DNA of 24,187 bases from an uncultured Oscillospiraceae bacterium. Lineage in GTDB: Bacteria > Bacillota > Clostridia > Oscillospirales > Ruminococcaceae. Where the stretch lies: assembly GCA_934481445.1 (NCBI GenBank), contig CAKSPC010000039.1, positions 1 through 24,187 of the forward strand, given 5' to 3'. This document shows positions 1 through 8,059 of this stretch, piece by piece (position 1 is the first letter of the stretch; every line of letters begins with the position of its first letter). The notes beneath the pieces were generated by a model. The model saw only the letters and a program-made list of their open reading frames with translations, was not told the origin of the DNA and searched no databases. The translations under genes and the position numbers were made by a program.

Positions 1-100
1 ACTTCCGATTTCTCAGAAGAATCGACAAGGTAATGTTAATTCGTTTATCATATTGTTCAATTTTCAAGGAGCTTGTTAAGTCATCCGCTCTCGCGCTGAC
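1..100 (-). other. 5' leader of a leftward stable-RNA (probably rRNA) transcript
   Basis: Read on the minus strand, the region downstream of the last promoter contains TCCTTGAAAATTGAACA (about 53-69), which resembles the leader and spacer sequence next to 16S/23S genes in many Firmicutes. It ends in a small CTTC...GAAG hairpin at the window edge (about 2-19). There is no open reading frame of note. Together with four strong tandem promoters this suggests that a 16S rRNA gene, or less likely a tRNA cluster, begins just outside the left edge. The rRNA itself is not in the window, so the assignment is inferred. Confidence 0.55.
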
Positions 101-106
101 TTATTC

Positions 107-135
107 ATTATATCACATTCAGCGTTTTTTGTCAA
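107..135 (-). promoter_or_regulatory. Leftward promoter P1 (most proximal of four)
   Basis: On the minus strand: TTGACA (130-135), 17-bp spacer, TATAAT (107-112), with an extended -10 TG one base upstream of the -10. Both hexamers are perfect sigma-A consensus. An A/T-rich tract lies upstream of the -35, as in UP elements. Confidence 0.9.
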
Positions 136-205
136 GTGCTTTTTTCAAATTCCTTTGAAGTTTTTCTTGACCGCTTTCGTGTGACCCCTCTTCGGGAGCC
201 TATCC

Positions 206-234
206 ATTATATCACATTCTCTCGAGTTTGTCAA
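206..234 (-). promoter_or_regulatory. Leftward promoter P2
   Basis: Minus strand TTGACA (229-234), 17-bp spacer, TATAAT (206-211), extended -10 TG, and a run of A/T upstream of the -35. It lies 99 bp upstream of P1 and shares the GTGATATAAT core with it. Confidence 0.9.
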
Positions 235-309
235 GTGGTTTTTTAGAAAAAATTCAATTTTTCTTCAACCGGACTCACTCAAAATTTCGTGATCTCGGAA
301 AGCTTATCT

Positions 310-338
310 ATTATATCACATCTTTTCGATTTTGTCAA
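310..338 (-). promoter_or_regulatory. Leftward promoter P3
   Basis: Minus strand TTGACA (333-338), 17-bp spacer, TATAAT (310-315) with extended -10 TG. It lies 104 bp upstream of P2. The start region, GATAAGCTTTCCGAG, is similar to that of P2, GATAGGCTCCCGAAG. Confidence 0.9.
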
Positions 339-412
339 GTACATTCAAGACTTTTTTCAAAATCTTTTTCGATGCTCTATAACCGCTTGCCCTCGTATCG
401 GACAGCTTTTGT

Positions 413-441
413 ATTATACCACTCTTTTCGGTCTTTGTCAA
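413..441 (-). promoter_or_regulatory. Leftward promoter P4 (most distal)
   Basis: Minus strand TTGACA (436-441), 17-bp spacer, TATAAT (413-418), with TG before the -10. It lies 103 bp upstream of P3, continuing the roughly 100-bp periodicity. The sequence upstream of the -35 is AT-rich. Confidence 0.88.
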
Positions 442-550
442 CAGTTTTTCGCTAATTTTTTCATCTTCGTCATTTTTATCTGTTCTTAACCATATCTTAA
501 TACTCCCGATAAGCAATTTGCACAAACCACATCTGTTTATTCCTTATATA

Positions 551-579
551 TTGACACTTCGCGCCCATTGTGCTAAACT
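551..579 (+). promoter_or_regulatory. Promoter of the MATE gene
   Basis: TTGACA (551-556), 17-bp spacer, TAAACT (574-579). The -35 is perfect and the -10 is weak. A second AT-rich hexamer (TATAAT at 593-598) sits too close to the ribosome binding site to be a convincing -10. Confidence 0.55.
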
Positions 580-614
580 TATATAGTTGTAATATAATAT
601 AAAGGAAGTATAAA

Positions 615-1982
615 ATGAACGAACAAGCATTACCCCGCGAAAACAAGCTTGGCGTTATGCCTATAAAAAAGCTTGTAATATCCATGGCGCTGCCACTTAT
701 GATATCCAATCTTGTGCAGGCATTATATAATATGGTGGACAGTGTATTCGTCGCACAGATAAACGAAAATGCCACCAAAGCCATTTCCCTTGCCTTTCCG
801 ATACAGCTTCTCATGCTGGCGGTATCCATCGGCACAGGCGTCGGCACATCCAGCCTTCTTTCCCGCAAGCTGGGCGAGAAAAACTTCAAGGACGCCGAGA
901 TCGCCGCAAACCAGGGCTTTTTTCTTGCCGTCTGCAGCTACGCCGCGTTCCTTATCTTCGGATTATTCTTCTCGGAAATGTTCTTCGCATCCGCCGCAGA
1001 TAACGCTGAGCTTGCCGACATGGGCATTACTTATTTAAGAATAGTCACCTGCTTCAGCTTCGGATTATTCATTCAGATTAACTGCGAGCGCATCATGCAG
1101 GGCACCGGCAACGCCCTCTGGTCCATGATACTCCAGCTTGTCGGCGCGATAATAAACATCATCCTCGACCCCATCCTTATTTTCGGATGGCTCGGTTTCC
1201 CCGCCATGGGAGTTGCAGGAGCCGCCATCGCAACCGTTGCGGGTCAGATAATCGCCGCCGCCTTTGCCGTGGTCATAATTTTCGTCCGCGTTAAGGAAGT
1301 AAAAATCGACATCCGCGCGATGAAACCCCACGGCGCAATGATACTCACGATTTATCAGGTGGGACTTCCCTCGATAATCATGCAGGCGCTCAATTCCGTT
1401 ATACTGACCGTCATAAACACCATTCTTCTTCCCGTTTCCGAACTTAACGTATGGATCCTCGGAGTTTATTTCAAGATACAAAGCTTCGTATGTATGCCGG
1501 TTTTCGGTCTGAACAACGGCATAATCCCGATAATAGCCTATAACTACGGTGCCCGCCGCCGCAAGCGAATAACTGACACGATAACATTCTCGCTCATTGC
1601 CGCCACGGTGATAATGATACTGGGAACAGTGCTGCTGTGCGTTTTCCCGCACCTGCTGCTGTCGATGTTCAATCCCTCCGCGGAAACCATCGAGCCCGCC
1701 GCAAGGGCGTTCAGAATAATCGCCTCCAGCTTTGTTTTCTCGGGCGTTGCGATACTTTTCAGCGCGGTATATCAGGCGCTCGGAAAGGGATACCTTTCGC
1801 TTATCATCTCCGCCATTCGTCAGGGAATAGTTCTCCTGCCGGCAATCATCATACTGATGAATACCATGAGCGTTGACGATATATGGTTCGCGTATCCCAT
1901 CGCGGAAATAACCGCCTGCGTGCTTTCGATAATATTTATGGTGTTCGCATATAAAAAGCATATCAGGGTCATTCCGGAATAA
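615..1982 (+). CDS. MATE-family multidrug efflux transporter (MepA-like)
   Basis: A 455-residue inner-membrane protein of normal length for the MATE family, which exports cationic drugs or metabolites in exchange for Na+ or H+. The N-terminus (IKKLVISMALPLMISNLVQ, then YNMVDSVFVAQ) matches the family's first helix and the conserved D in the following loop. A second copy of the fold starts near residue 240 (YQVGLPSIIMQ), as expected for the two six-helix bundles. Hydrophobic segments fill nearly the whole length. The ATG follows AAAGGAAG (601-608) at good spacing. The gene stands alone, with its own promoter and terminator; it is separated from the leftward rRNA-type promoters and convergent with the next gene. 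The substrate cannot be told from sequence. Confidence 0.93.
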   Translation: MNEQALPRENKLGVMPIKKLVISMALPLMISNLVQALYNMVDSVFVAQINENATKAISLAFPIQLLMLAVSIGTGVGTSSLLSRKLGEKNFKDAEIAANQGFFLAVCSYAAFLIFGLFFSEMFFASAADNAELADMGITYLRIVTCFSFGLFIQINCERIMQGTGNALWSMILQLVGAIINIILDPILIFGWLGFPAMGVAGAAIATVAGQIIAAAFAVVIIFVRVKEVKIDIRAMKPHGAMILTIYQVGLPSIIMQALNSVILTVINTILLPVSELNVWILGVYFKIQSFVCMPVFGLNNGIIPIIAYNYGARRRKRITDTITFSLIAATVIMILGTVLLCVFPHLLLSMFNPSAETIEPAARAFRIIASSFVFSGVAILFSAVYQALGKGYLSLIISAIRQGIVLLPAIIILMNTMSVDDIWFAYPIAEITACVLSIIFMVFAYKKHIRVIPE

Positions 1983-1988
1983 AATCTT

Positions 1989-2024
1989 AGCCGCACGGTT
2001 TTCGCCGTGCGGCTTGTTTTTTTT
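1989..2024 (+). terminator. Rho-independent terminator after the MATE gene
   Basis: AGCCGCACGG (1989-1998), loop TTTTCG, CCGTGCGGCT (2005-2014): a perfect 10-bp stem followed by TGTTTTTTTT. It lies between two convergent genes and may also stop the leftward transcript, whose own U-tract there is weaker. Confidence 0.93.
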
Positions 2025-2358
2025 ACTGTTCTTCGCCTGCGTTACGCCTTGCAGCGGCGGCTTCAAGCTCGGGGCGGATCTCGTCATAGGTGTACAGCCG
2101 CACCTTCCCGTTTTCCAGCGCCTCGGGCGACGGGATAACATCATCCGGCAGACCCGACGCACCCAGTCTTATATATCCGATGTCCTCAACCTTCATAAAG
2201 TTGTCGTTCGGGGTAAGAAATGAATATATGCTGAAAAAATCCGTTTGCGTTGTCTGAACATGCCAAAACAGCGCATAAATCAGCAGACTGTTCACTATCG
2301 TCGAAAGTGTGAGCAGTATAAGCACAACTACTAGAATTATCTTTTTTGCCTTGGACAT
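2023..2358 (-). CDS. Small single-pass membrane protein, unknown function
   Basis: A 111-residue protein with a lysine-rich start (MSKAKK), one strong transmembrane helix (about residues 6-30) and a roughly 80-residue hydrophilic outer segment rich in D, E and P. No recognised family. I chose the ATG at 2356-2358, not the in-frame GTG at 2365-2367: AGGAGG occupies 2368-2373, which gives 9 nt to the ATG but zero to the GTG. The gene ends inside the terminator region of the convergent MATE gene. It lies 24 nt downstream of the secreted-protein gene on the same strand and may be co-transcribed with it. Confidence 0.7.
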   Translation of the reverse strand: MSKAKKIILVVVLILLTLSTIVNSLLIYALFWHVQTTQTDFFSIYSFLTPNDNFMKVEDIGYIRLGASGLPDDVIPSPEALENGKVRLYTYDEIRPELEAAAARRNAGEEQ

Positions 2359-2382
2359 AATAAGCACCCTCCTAATTACTTA

Positions 2383-3006
2383 TCAGCTTTTAATATAAAA
2401 TTGATAACCAATTGTTTCTTCACCTTCGCTATCCTCTTTTAAGAATGTAAGACATATTTTTGGCGGTAAAAAATTAACAGAACCTGTCAGCAGAACATGT
2501 TCATTTGTTGTTATTGCAAAGTTAATATAACGAGTGGTACTCTGCCAGCCAAGTTGGCTGTCATAAGTGTGCATGTTAACCTTGTAATTATTGCTCCATA
2601 AAAAGCCTGCATATATAGCATAGCTCATTCTTCCAGACCTCGGATTTTCGGGATCAATTCCTATAAAAATAGGCGTTGAATCATCTCCCTCAGAAATATC
2701 CAAAGTCCCTTTATACTTTGATCCGTCGCTTATATCCACTTCCGGTCCGTTACGCCATTCAGATGATCCCGCGCTGCGCGAGAACTCCTCATCGGCTGTC
2801 CACTCGCAATCATCCAAATCGATAACGAGATAGGTTTCGCCGTCAATCTCAGTATAATATTCGCCATTCTCGACTCGGCAGTCATATTCTCCTACACGAA
2901 CCGTGTCCTCGACTTCATATACTCCTGCTGTTTCCTCCGCCATAGCAGAAATACAGGATGCCGCCGCCGTTACCGCGGCTGTTAAAAACGCCACAACTCT
3001 TTTCAT
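2383..3006 (-). CDS. Secreted protein, unknown function
   Basis: A 207-residue protein with a clear Sec signal peptide (MKRVVAFLTAAVTAAASCISAMAEE, probable cleavage after AMA). The mature part is acidic, rich in Y, D, E and G, and probably beta-rich; I recognise no domain. The start is the ATG at 3004-3006 preceded by GGAGGAAATGGT; longer versions of the frame run into the promoter. Codon use is visibly AT-richer than in the flanking genes (many AAT, ATA, TTA and GTT codons), which suggests an accessory or recently acquired gene. Its own near-perfect promoter lies directly upstream. Confidence 0.75.
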   Translation of the reverse strand: MKRVVAFLTAAVTAAASCISAMAEETAGVYEVEDTVRVGEYDCRVENGEYYTEIDGETYLVIDLDDCEWTADEEFSRSAGSSEWRNGPEVDISDGSKYKGTLDISEGDDSTPIFIGIDPENPRSGRMSYAIYAGFLWSNNYKVNMHTYDSQLGWQSTTRYINFAITTNEHVLLTGSVNFLPPKICLTFLKEDSEGEETIGYQFYIKS

Positions 3007-3057
3007 ACCATTTCCTCCATAATATTGTTTTGATGGATATTTTATACCCACAAACCA

Positions 3058-3086
3058 AGTATAGCACAACACGAGCTGATTGTCAA
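3058..3086 (-). promoter_or_regulatory. Promoter of the secreted-protein gene
   Basis: Minus strand TTGACA (3081-3086), 17-bp spacer, TATACT (3058-3063). It lies 52 nt upstream of the chosen ATG and rules out the longer ORF starting at 3126. Confidence 0.8.
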
Positions 3087-3175
3087 CCCTATTTTTCATC
3101 AAAAAATAACAATAGTAAAACAGCACAAAAAATGTAATCGTTTTTATGGATTTTGCCGTATTTATTCATTTTCTA

Positions 3176-3204
3176 TAGAAATCCGCGCGGTTTAGTGGTA
3201 TTAT
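3176..3204 (+). promoter_or_regulatory. Probable promoter of the adaptor/FtsX operon
   Basis: An extended -10 TGGTATTAT (-10 hexamer 3199-3204) with a poor -35 (TAGAAA, 3176-3181) at 17 bp. A small hairpin GCGGG-AATGTA-CCCGC (3212-3227) would form near the 5' end of the message. The call is weak because of the -35. Confidence 0.4.
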
Positions 3205-3253
3205 GTAATATGCGGGAATGTACCCGCCTACATAAATAAACAGAGGTAACCAA

Positions 3254-4243
3254 ATGAAATTCAAGCTTGCAAAAGCGGCAATATCCGCCGCGCTGATACT
3301 GTCCATGACGGGCTGCTACTTCTTCCCCGCCGAGGAGGAGCTCCTCGAGCCGCCGACCGTGGCGATAGAAGACGTTGCATATTCCACCTACACCGCGCGG
3401 ATAAAGACCATAGAAGATAAAATCACCGCCTCGGGCCATGTCACCTCCAAGAGCGAGTACGAAGCTTCCTTCCCCGAAAGCGGCGGCTCCGTCAAGAAAA
3501 TATACGTCACCCCGGGTCAGTTTGTTGAAGAGGGCGAGCTCCTCGCGGAGCTTGACACGGGCAACCTCGAGTACCTTACCGAGCAGCAGCGCCTTATCGT
3601 GCAGAAAGCCGCCCTCACCGCAAATTCAAGCCAGTCCGCCATGCTGGATTACGAGATGGAGCAGAACACCCTCAAGGAATACGAGCGCCAGCTCTCCAAT
3701 TCCCGCCTTTATGCGGGGATGTCGGGTCAGGTATGCTTCACGGAGAGCCTTAAACCCGGCGCAACCGTCACCGCATACAAAACCATCGTAAAGATAGTCG
3801 ACCCCGACAACCTTTTTGTAAAGTACACCTCCAACAGCCTTAAAGCGTTCCCGCTCAACGCCGAGGTGACCATCACCGTCGGCGGGGAGGATTTCGGCGG
3901 ATATGTTTCCAAGACCCCCACGGATGTGATCGAGGGGCTGTACGACGAATACCCCTCCCTTGCTTCGGATACCGAAAGCATTTTCTGCGAGTTTACCGAC
4001 GGTCTGCCCAGCTTCCTCACCATCGGCACGGTAGCGACCATCTCCGCAGTTTCCGCCGTGCATGAAGATGTCGTCGTTATATCCAAGAACCTCGTAAAGA
4101 CCGACGGCGACCGCACCTATGTCACCATCCTCGACGAAAACGAGAACAAAAAGGAAGTCGACGTTGTAACCGGCATTCAGAACGCCACCGAAATAGAGAT
4201 CGTATCGGGGCTCAACGCAGGCGACAAGGTAGTCGTAAGATAA
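3254..4243 (+). CDS. Lipoprotein membrane-fusion (HlyD/MacA-type) adaptor
   Basis: A 329-residue extracytoplasmic adaptor. The N-terminus is a lipoprotein signal, with lipobox LSMTGC and the lipidated Cys at 21. A biotinyl-lipoyl-like half follows (ASGHVTSKSEYEASFPESGGSVKKIYVTPGQFVEEGELLAELDT, about residues 60-105). Next come a short helical hairpin (about 110-150, much shorter than in TolC-docking MacA), the second lipoyl half, and a C-terminal beta-barrel and membrane-proximal domain ending in GLNAGDKVVVR. In Gram-positives such adaptors pair with ABC permeases of the MacB/FtsX type. The next gene is exactly such a permease, 13 nt downstream. The ribosome binding site is AGAGGT. Substrate unknown. 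Confidence 0.85.
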   Translation: MKFKLAKAAISAALILSMTGCYFFPAEEELLEPPTVAIEDVAYSTYTARIKTIEDKITASGHVTSKSEYEASFPESGGSVKKIYVTPGQFVEEGELLAELDTGNLEYLTEQQRLIVQKAALTANSSQSAMLDYEMEQNTLKEYERQLSNSRLYAGMSGQVCFTESLKPGATVTAYKTIVKIVDPDNLFVKYTSNSLKAFPLNAEVTITVGGEDFGGYVSKTPTDVIEGLYDEYPSLASDTESIFCEFTDGLPSFLTIGTVATISAVSAVHEDVVVISKNLVKTDGDRTYVTILDENENKKEVDVVTGIQNATEIEIVSGLNAGDKVVVR

Positions 4244-4256
4244 CGGAGGTATTGCA

Positions 4257-7049
4257 TTGTTTACACTTCTTTTCAGGAAGATGCGCAATACCAGATGGAT
4301 GATATTGTGCCTTTTTATAGGATTTCTCATGGCTGCGGGCATGATGAGCACCGTGCCCGTCTACATGGACTCCTCCCTCCAGCGCATACTTATCAAGGAT
4401 ATGCAGCAGTATCAGCAGGACACAGGCTCCTACCCCGGCGAATATGCCGTTTCAAAAAGCCTGCAGATGCGCGCTTCGTATGACGAGCGCATGAACGCGG
4501 TTTCCACCATGACCGCCCTTACCGCCGAGCGCACCGCGGGGCTGAAAATGCCTTTCCGCGACAACAAGATGATCGTCCACGATGAATTTCAGTATATCCT
4601 CGGCGGCGGAAAGAACGTCCGCACCAAATTCCTCGCCATGACCAATCTCGCCGACCATGTTACCATAACCGAAGGCAGGATGTTCTCCTCCGGGCGCGCC
4701 GCCGACGGCAGCTTCGAGGTCATATGCAACGCCGAGTCGGCAAAGACCCTCGACGTGGTTTGCGGCGGAACCTATTCCGTTCAGAACAGCTTCTACAGCA
4801 AAACCGAGCCGCTCTCCATAACCGTTGTGGGAATATTCGAGCAGTCGAGCGAAAACGACTCCTACTGGTCGGAAACCATGAACGAATACATAAACGCGGT
4901 TTTCATGGACTACGACCTTTTCCTCAGCGATTACATCGACACAGGCGTCACCATGCTTTCCGCAGTTGACTGCCGCTATTCCTTCGATTATCAGAATCTC
5001 GACCTCAACAACCTCGACTCCGTTACAAAAAGCATCGCCGAGGATCAGGAAATATACCCCGCCAACGGCTTCACGTTCAGGATGGGCGTTTACGATATCC
5101 TCACCGAATACGCCGTCCGTGCGGATAATTTAAAGCAGATGCTGTGGATACTTCAGATACCCACCATCGTAATGCTTGCGTTCTATCTGTTCATGGTATC
5201 CCAGCTCAATGTTGAGCAGGAAAAGAACGAGATAGCCGTTTTCAAGAGCCGCGGCGCGTCCTCAAAGCAGATATTCGCCATCTACGCCATGGAAACGGGC
5301 GTGCTGGGACTTGTAACGCTGATAGTTGCGCCGTTTATCGGCCTTGTTCTGTGCAACTTCCTCGGCGTATCCAACGGCTTCCTTGAGTTTGTCAACCGCA
5401 CGGGGCTCGCCGCGAAGCTGTCCTTCGACGCGGTGCTGTATGCACTGATCGCCGTGGTGATATTCTTCGTTACTACCATGCTCCCCATCATCCCTGCTTC
5501 AAAGCTTACCATCGTAAAATACAAGCAGAGCAAGGCAAAGGTCGTAAAAATGTCCCTCTGGGAAAAGCTCTGCATTGATATCCTGCTGATAGGCGGCTCC
5601 CTCGCGTGGTATTTCTACGCCGCCAACGCCATAGACAAGCTTTTCGAGGATAAGAGCTATGTATCCGATGGAACGATAAACCCGCTGTACTTCGTGTTCT
5701 CCTCCATGTTCATCATGGGTGCTGGTCTGCTGTTTATAAGGCTCTATCCCTATCTCCTCAAACTTATCTATTTTATCGGAAAGCGCTTCTGGACAGTTCC
5801 GCAGTATGTCGCGATAACCTCTGTTGCCCGCTCGCAGGGCGGCAGGGAGCGCTTCCTCATGCTGTTCCTTGTTCTTACGTTCGGACTTGGCATTTTCTCC
5901 GCCAACACCGCCCGCGCCATCAACGACAGCAAATCCGACAGGATATACTATTCCACCGGCACGGACGTAGTCATCGACGCATTCTGGCGCATGGAGTCCA
6001 ACGACGACGATTCCGGCTATGCCGAGCTTGATTTCTCCCAGTTTGAAAACCTCGCCGGCGTAAAGACCGCCACAAAGGTGCTCAAGCAGGACGTAAACCT
6101 CGCCATCGGCGGCACGCGTCAGAAAGCCGAAGCAAGCCTTATGGCGATAGAGCCGGGCAAGTTCTCCCAGACAGCATGGTTCAGAAACGACCTCCTGCCC
6201 ATCCACTGGTGGAACTACTGCTCCGCCCTTGTGGACTGCAAATCCGGCGTGCTCGCCAGCCGCTCCCTTGAGGAAAAGGGCGTTCAGCTCGGCGACACCG
6301 TGACCGTAAGATGGGGCGGAAACGACAGCATAGACCTTACTGTTATCGCCTTTGTGGACTACTGGCCATCCCTCGACCCGACGGAAACCGTGGTTCTCAA
6401 TGAGCGCACCGGCGAAACCGAAACCAAGGACTTCCTCGTTGCAAACTACAACTACATCCGAAAGCTCATCGACACCCAGCCATATCAGATATGGCTGAAG
6501 CTTGCCGACGGCGCCTCCAGCGAGCAGCTCTACAACGACATCACCGAAAAGAACATCAAGATACAGAACATAACAGACTCCTCCCAGCTTCTTATTGAGG
6601 AAAAGACCGACCCCGAGTTACAGGGCATGAACGGCGCGCTGACCCTTGGCTTCGTTGTTATCATGGTAATGACGGTCATAGGCTTCCTTATCTACTGGAT
6701 AATCTCCATCCGCTCGCGGACGCTGCAATTCGGCGTCCTGCGCGCAATGGGCGTATCGTTCAAGGAGATAATCGCCACCCTAGGTTATGAGCAGCTTCTC
6801 GTCAGTGTTGCGTCCATCGCGGCGGGATTTGTGGTCGGCGGCATTGCCAGCGACCTCTTCGTGCCGATGTTCCGCACCATGTACAATGCGGCGGATCAGG
6901 TTCCCCCGTTCATCGTGCAGGGCTACAGCGGAGATTACATCAAGATGTACGTTATCATCGCGATAATGCTTCTCGGCGGCTTCGCTGTCCTCGGAGGAAT
7001 TATCCGCAGAATAAACATTAACAAGGCGCTGAAGCTCGGCGAGGATTGA
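4257..7049 (+). CDS. ABC-type permease with two FtsX/MacB-like domains
   Basis: A 930-residue membrane protein with a TTG start, chosen because GGAGGT (4245-4250) lies 6 nt upstream. Ten hydrophobic helices are visible, at about residues 15-35, 296-316, 347-369, 391-411, 438-456, 476-500, 532-552, 794-817, 846-866 and 895-916. Large extracytoplasmic domains lie after helix 1 (36-295) and after helix 7 (553-793). Each half carries the FtsX coupling-loop pattern: EIAVFKSRGASSKQI (about 325-339) and LQFGVLRAMGVSFKEI (about 823-838). This is a tandem duplication of the four-helix FtsX unit plus extra helices, as in the large clostridial ABC-3 permeases. No nucleotide-binding subunit is encoded nearby, so an ATPase must come from elsewhere in the genome. 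Confidence 0.87.
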   Translation: MFTLLFRKMRNTRWMILCLFIGFLMAAGMMSTVPVYMDSSLQRILIKDMQQYQQDTGSYPGEYAVSKSLQMRASYDERMNAVSTMTALTAERTAGLKMPFRDNKMIVHDEFQYILGGGKNVRTKFLAMTNLADHVTITEGRMFSSGRAADGSFEVICNAESAKTLDVVCGGTYSVQNSFYSKTEPLSITVVGIFEQSSENDSYWSETMNEYINAVFMDYDLFLSDYIDTGVTMLSAVDCRYSFDYQNLDLNNLDSVTKSIAEDQEIYPANGFTFRMGVYDILTEYAVRADNLKQMLWILQIPTIVMLAFYLFMVSQLNVEQEKNEIAVFKSRGASSKQIFAIYAMETGVLGLVTLIVAPFIGLVLCNFLGVSNGFLEFVNRTGLAAKLSFDAVLYALIAVVIFFVTTMLPIIPASKLTIVKYKQSKAKVVKMSLWEKLCIDILLIGGSLAWYFYAANAIDKLFEDKSYVSDGTINPLYFVFSSMFIMGAGLLFIRLYPYLLKLIYFIGKRFWTVPQYVAITSVARSQGGRERFLMLFLVLTFGLGIFSANTARAINDSKSDRIYYSTGTDVVIDAFWRMESNDDDSGYAELDFSQFENLAGVKTATKVLKQDVNLAIGGTRQKAEASLMAIEPGKFSQTAWFRNDLLPIHWWNYCSALVDCKSGVLASRSLEEKGVQLGDTVTVRWGGNDSIDLTVIAFVDYWPSLDPTETVVLNERTGETETKDFLVANYNYIRKLIDTQPYQIWLKLADGASSEQLYNDITEKNIKIQNITDSSQLLIEEKTDPELQGMNGALTLGFVVIMVMTVIGFLIYWIISIRSRTLQFGVLRAMGVSFKEIIATLGYEQLLVSVASIAAGFVVGGIASDLFVPMFRTMYNAADQVPPFIVQGYSGDYIKMYVIIAIMLLGGFAVLGGIIRRININKALKLGED

Positions 7050-7065
7050 TAAAAGGAGCAACACC

Positions 7066-7386
7066 ATGTCACTCTTCTCAAGAAAACCGCCAAAAGACAC
7101 CATGCCGCTCTCCGGAATAAAGGCGCTCAACAAAAAAGAGCTGCGATATGTCGCAGCTCGTGACCCCGAAACATATAAGGAGATCCGCCTTGGCGGACAG
7201 GGCGCAATAAACATCATCGGAAACGAAATTCAGCTCGTCTGCGGCGGCGTAACAGTGTTCGCCTGCCCGCTGGCGGAGGTAAAGCTCGGCGAGCTTATGA
7301 GCCTCGACGGAGTGACCCTGAAAGGCAACGACCGCATAAGCGGCGGAATGCGCTCCGTAACGGCGTTTTATCTGATAGATAAATGA
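7066..7386 (+). CDS. Small cytoplasmic protein in the efflux operon, unknown function
   Basis: A 106-residue protein, third gene of the adaptor/permease operon, 16 nt after the permease stop and preceded by AAAGGAGCAACACC. It has no signal peptide or transmembrane helix. The N-terminus is basic; residues 45-105 alternate hydrophobic and polar residues (INIIGNEIQLVCGGVTVFA, then KLGELMSLDGVTLKG), suggesting a compact beta-rich fold, possibly pleckstrin-homology-like. I do not recognise the family. Position suggests a role with the transporter. Its TGA stop (7384-7386) directly abuts the stop of the opposing phosphatase gene. Confidence 0.7.
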   Translation: MSLFSRKPPKDTMPLSGIKALNKKELRYVAARDPETYKEIRLGGQGAINIIGNEIQLVCGGVTVFACPLAEVKLGELMSLDGVTLKGNDRISGGMRSVTAFYLIDK

Positions 7387-8022
7387 TCAGACAAACTTCA
7401 GCACGTCCCCCAGCGTTTCGCAGATAATATCCGCATTATGCTCCTCAAATTCCCCGCGGGAGCCGTATCCCACCAGCACGGCTATGCACTTCATCCCCGC
7501 CTTGTGGGCGCCAACGATATCATAGAACCTGTCGCCGACCAGCACGCATTGTGCGGGGTCGGCGCCTGTTTTTTCCAGCACATACCGGAGCACCTGTTCT
7601 TTTGTGCTTATCTTATCGTCCAGCGAAGCCCCGCCGATAAAGTCGAAATATTTTTCTATCCCGAAGTGCTTGAGTATCATCTTCGCGAAAACCTGCGGCT
7701 TTGACGTCGCAAGCGCAATATACTTTCCACGCCTCTTCAGTTCCGCAAGGAGCTCCTCCGCGCCGTCGATAAGTGTGCACTCGAATACGCCCTTTTCGGG
7801 GTAATATTCGCGGTAGGCGCGCACCGCCGCCTCCGCGGTTTCCTTGTCCATCCCCATACGGGAAAACTCGTCGAAAAGCGGCGGCCCGATGAATTCCCGC
7901 AGCCGCTCGTCCGACGGTATCTCGTACCCCATCTTGTTCAGCGCATATTTTACGCTGTTTGTTATCCCCGGGTAGGAATCCGTCAGCGTGCCGTCAAGGT
8001 CAAATAATATCGTATCAAACAT
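7387..8022 (-). CDS. HAD-superfamily phosphatase (phosphoglycolate phosphatase/Gph-like)
   Basis: A 211-residue cytoplasmic hydrolase. Motif I is FDLDGTLTDS, with nucleophile D8 and acid D10. The helical C1 cap follows (about residues 15-85, containing FIGPPLFDEF). Motif II is LATSKP, the motif III lysine lies in the DDKISTKEQVL segment, and motif IV is GDRFYDIVGA. This pattern and length fit the Gph/PpaX group, which removes phosphate from small phosphoesters; the true substrate is unknown. I chose the ATG at 8020-8022, because GGAGA lies 6 nt upstream and the protein then begins directly with the HAD strand. An ATG 12 nt further upstream lacks a good ribosome binding site. Confidence 0.87.
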   Translation of the reverse strand: MFDTILFDLDGTLTDSYPGITNSVKYALNKMGYEIPSDERLREFIGPPLFDEFSRMGMDKETAEAAVRAYREYYPEKGVFECTLIDGAEELLAELKRRGKYIALATSKPQVFAKMILKHFGIEKYFDFIGGASLDDKISTKEQVLRYVLEKTGADPAQCVLVGDRFYDIVGAHKAGMKCIAVLVGYGSRGEFEEHNADIICETLGDVLKFV

Positions 8023-8059
8023 TGCGTTCTCCATTCTTTTTTAGAGGTGATCTTACTCC

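Noticed and set aside
104..441. CRISPR-like or generic direct repeats at the left end
   Set aside because: The repeated units are exactly promoter hexamers with 17-bp spacers; the intervening ~70 bp are not spacer-like and the units are not identical repeats.
593..598. TATAAT as -10 of the MATE gene
   Set aside because: Transcription would start at or inside the ribosome binding site and no -35 is found at 17 bp; the TTGACA/TAAACT pair upstream is preferred.
1065..2162. 365-codon leftward frame opposite the MATE gene
   Set aside because: Antisense shadow; the translation is rich in R, G, Y and H with no domain, and it crosses a strong terminator.
2365..2367. GTG as start of the small membrane protein
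   Set aside because: AGGAGG abuts it with zero spacing; the ATG 9 nt downstream of the box is far better placed.
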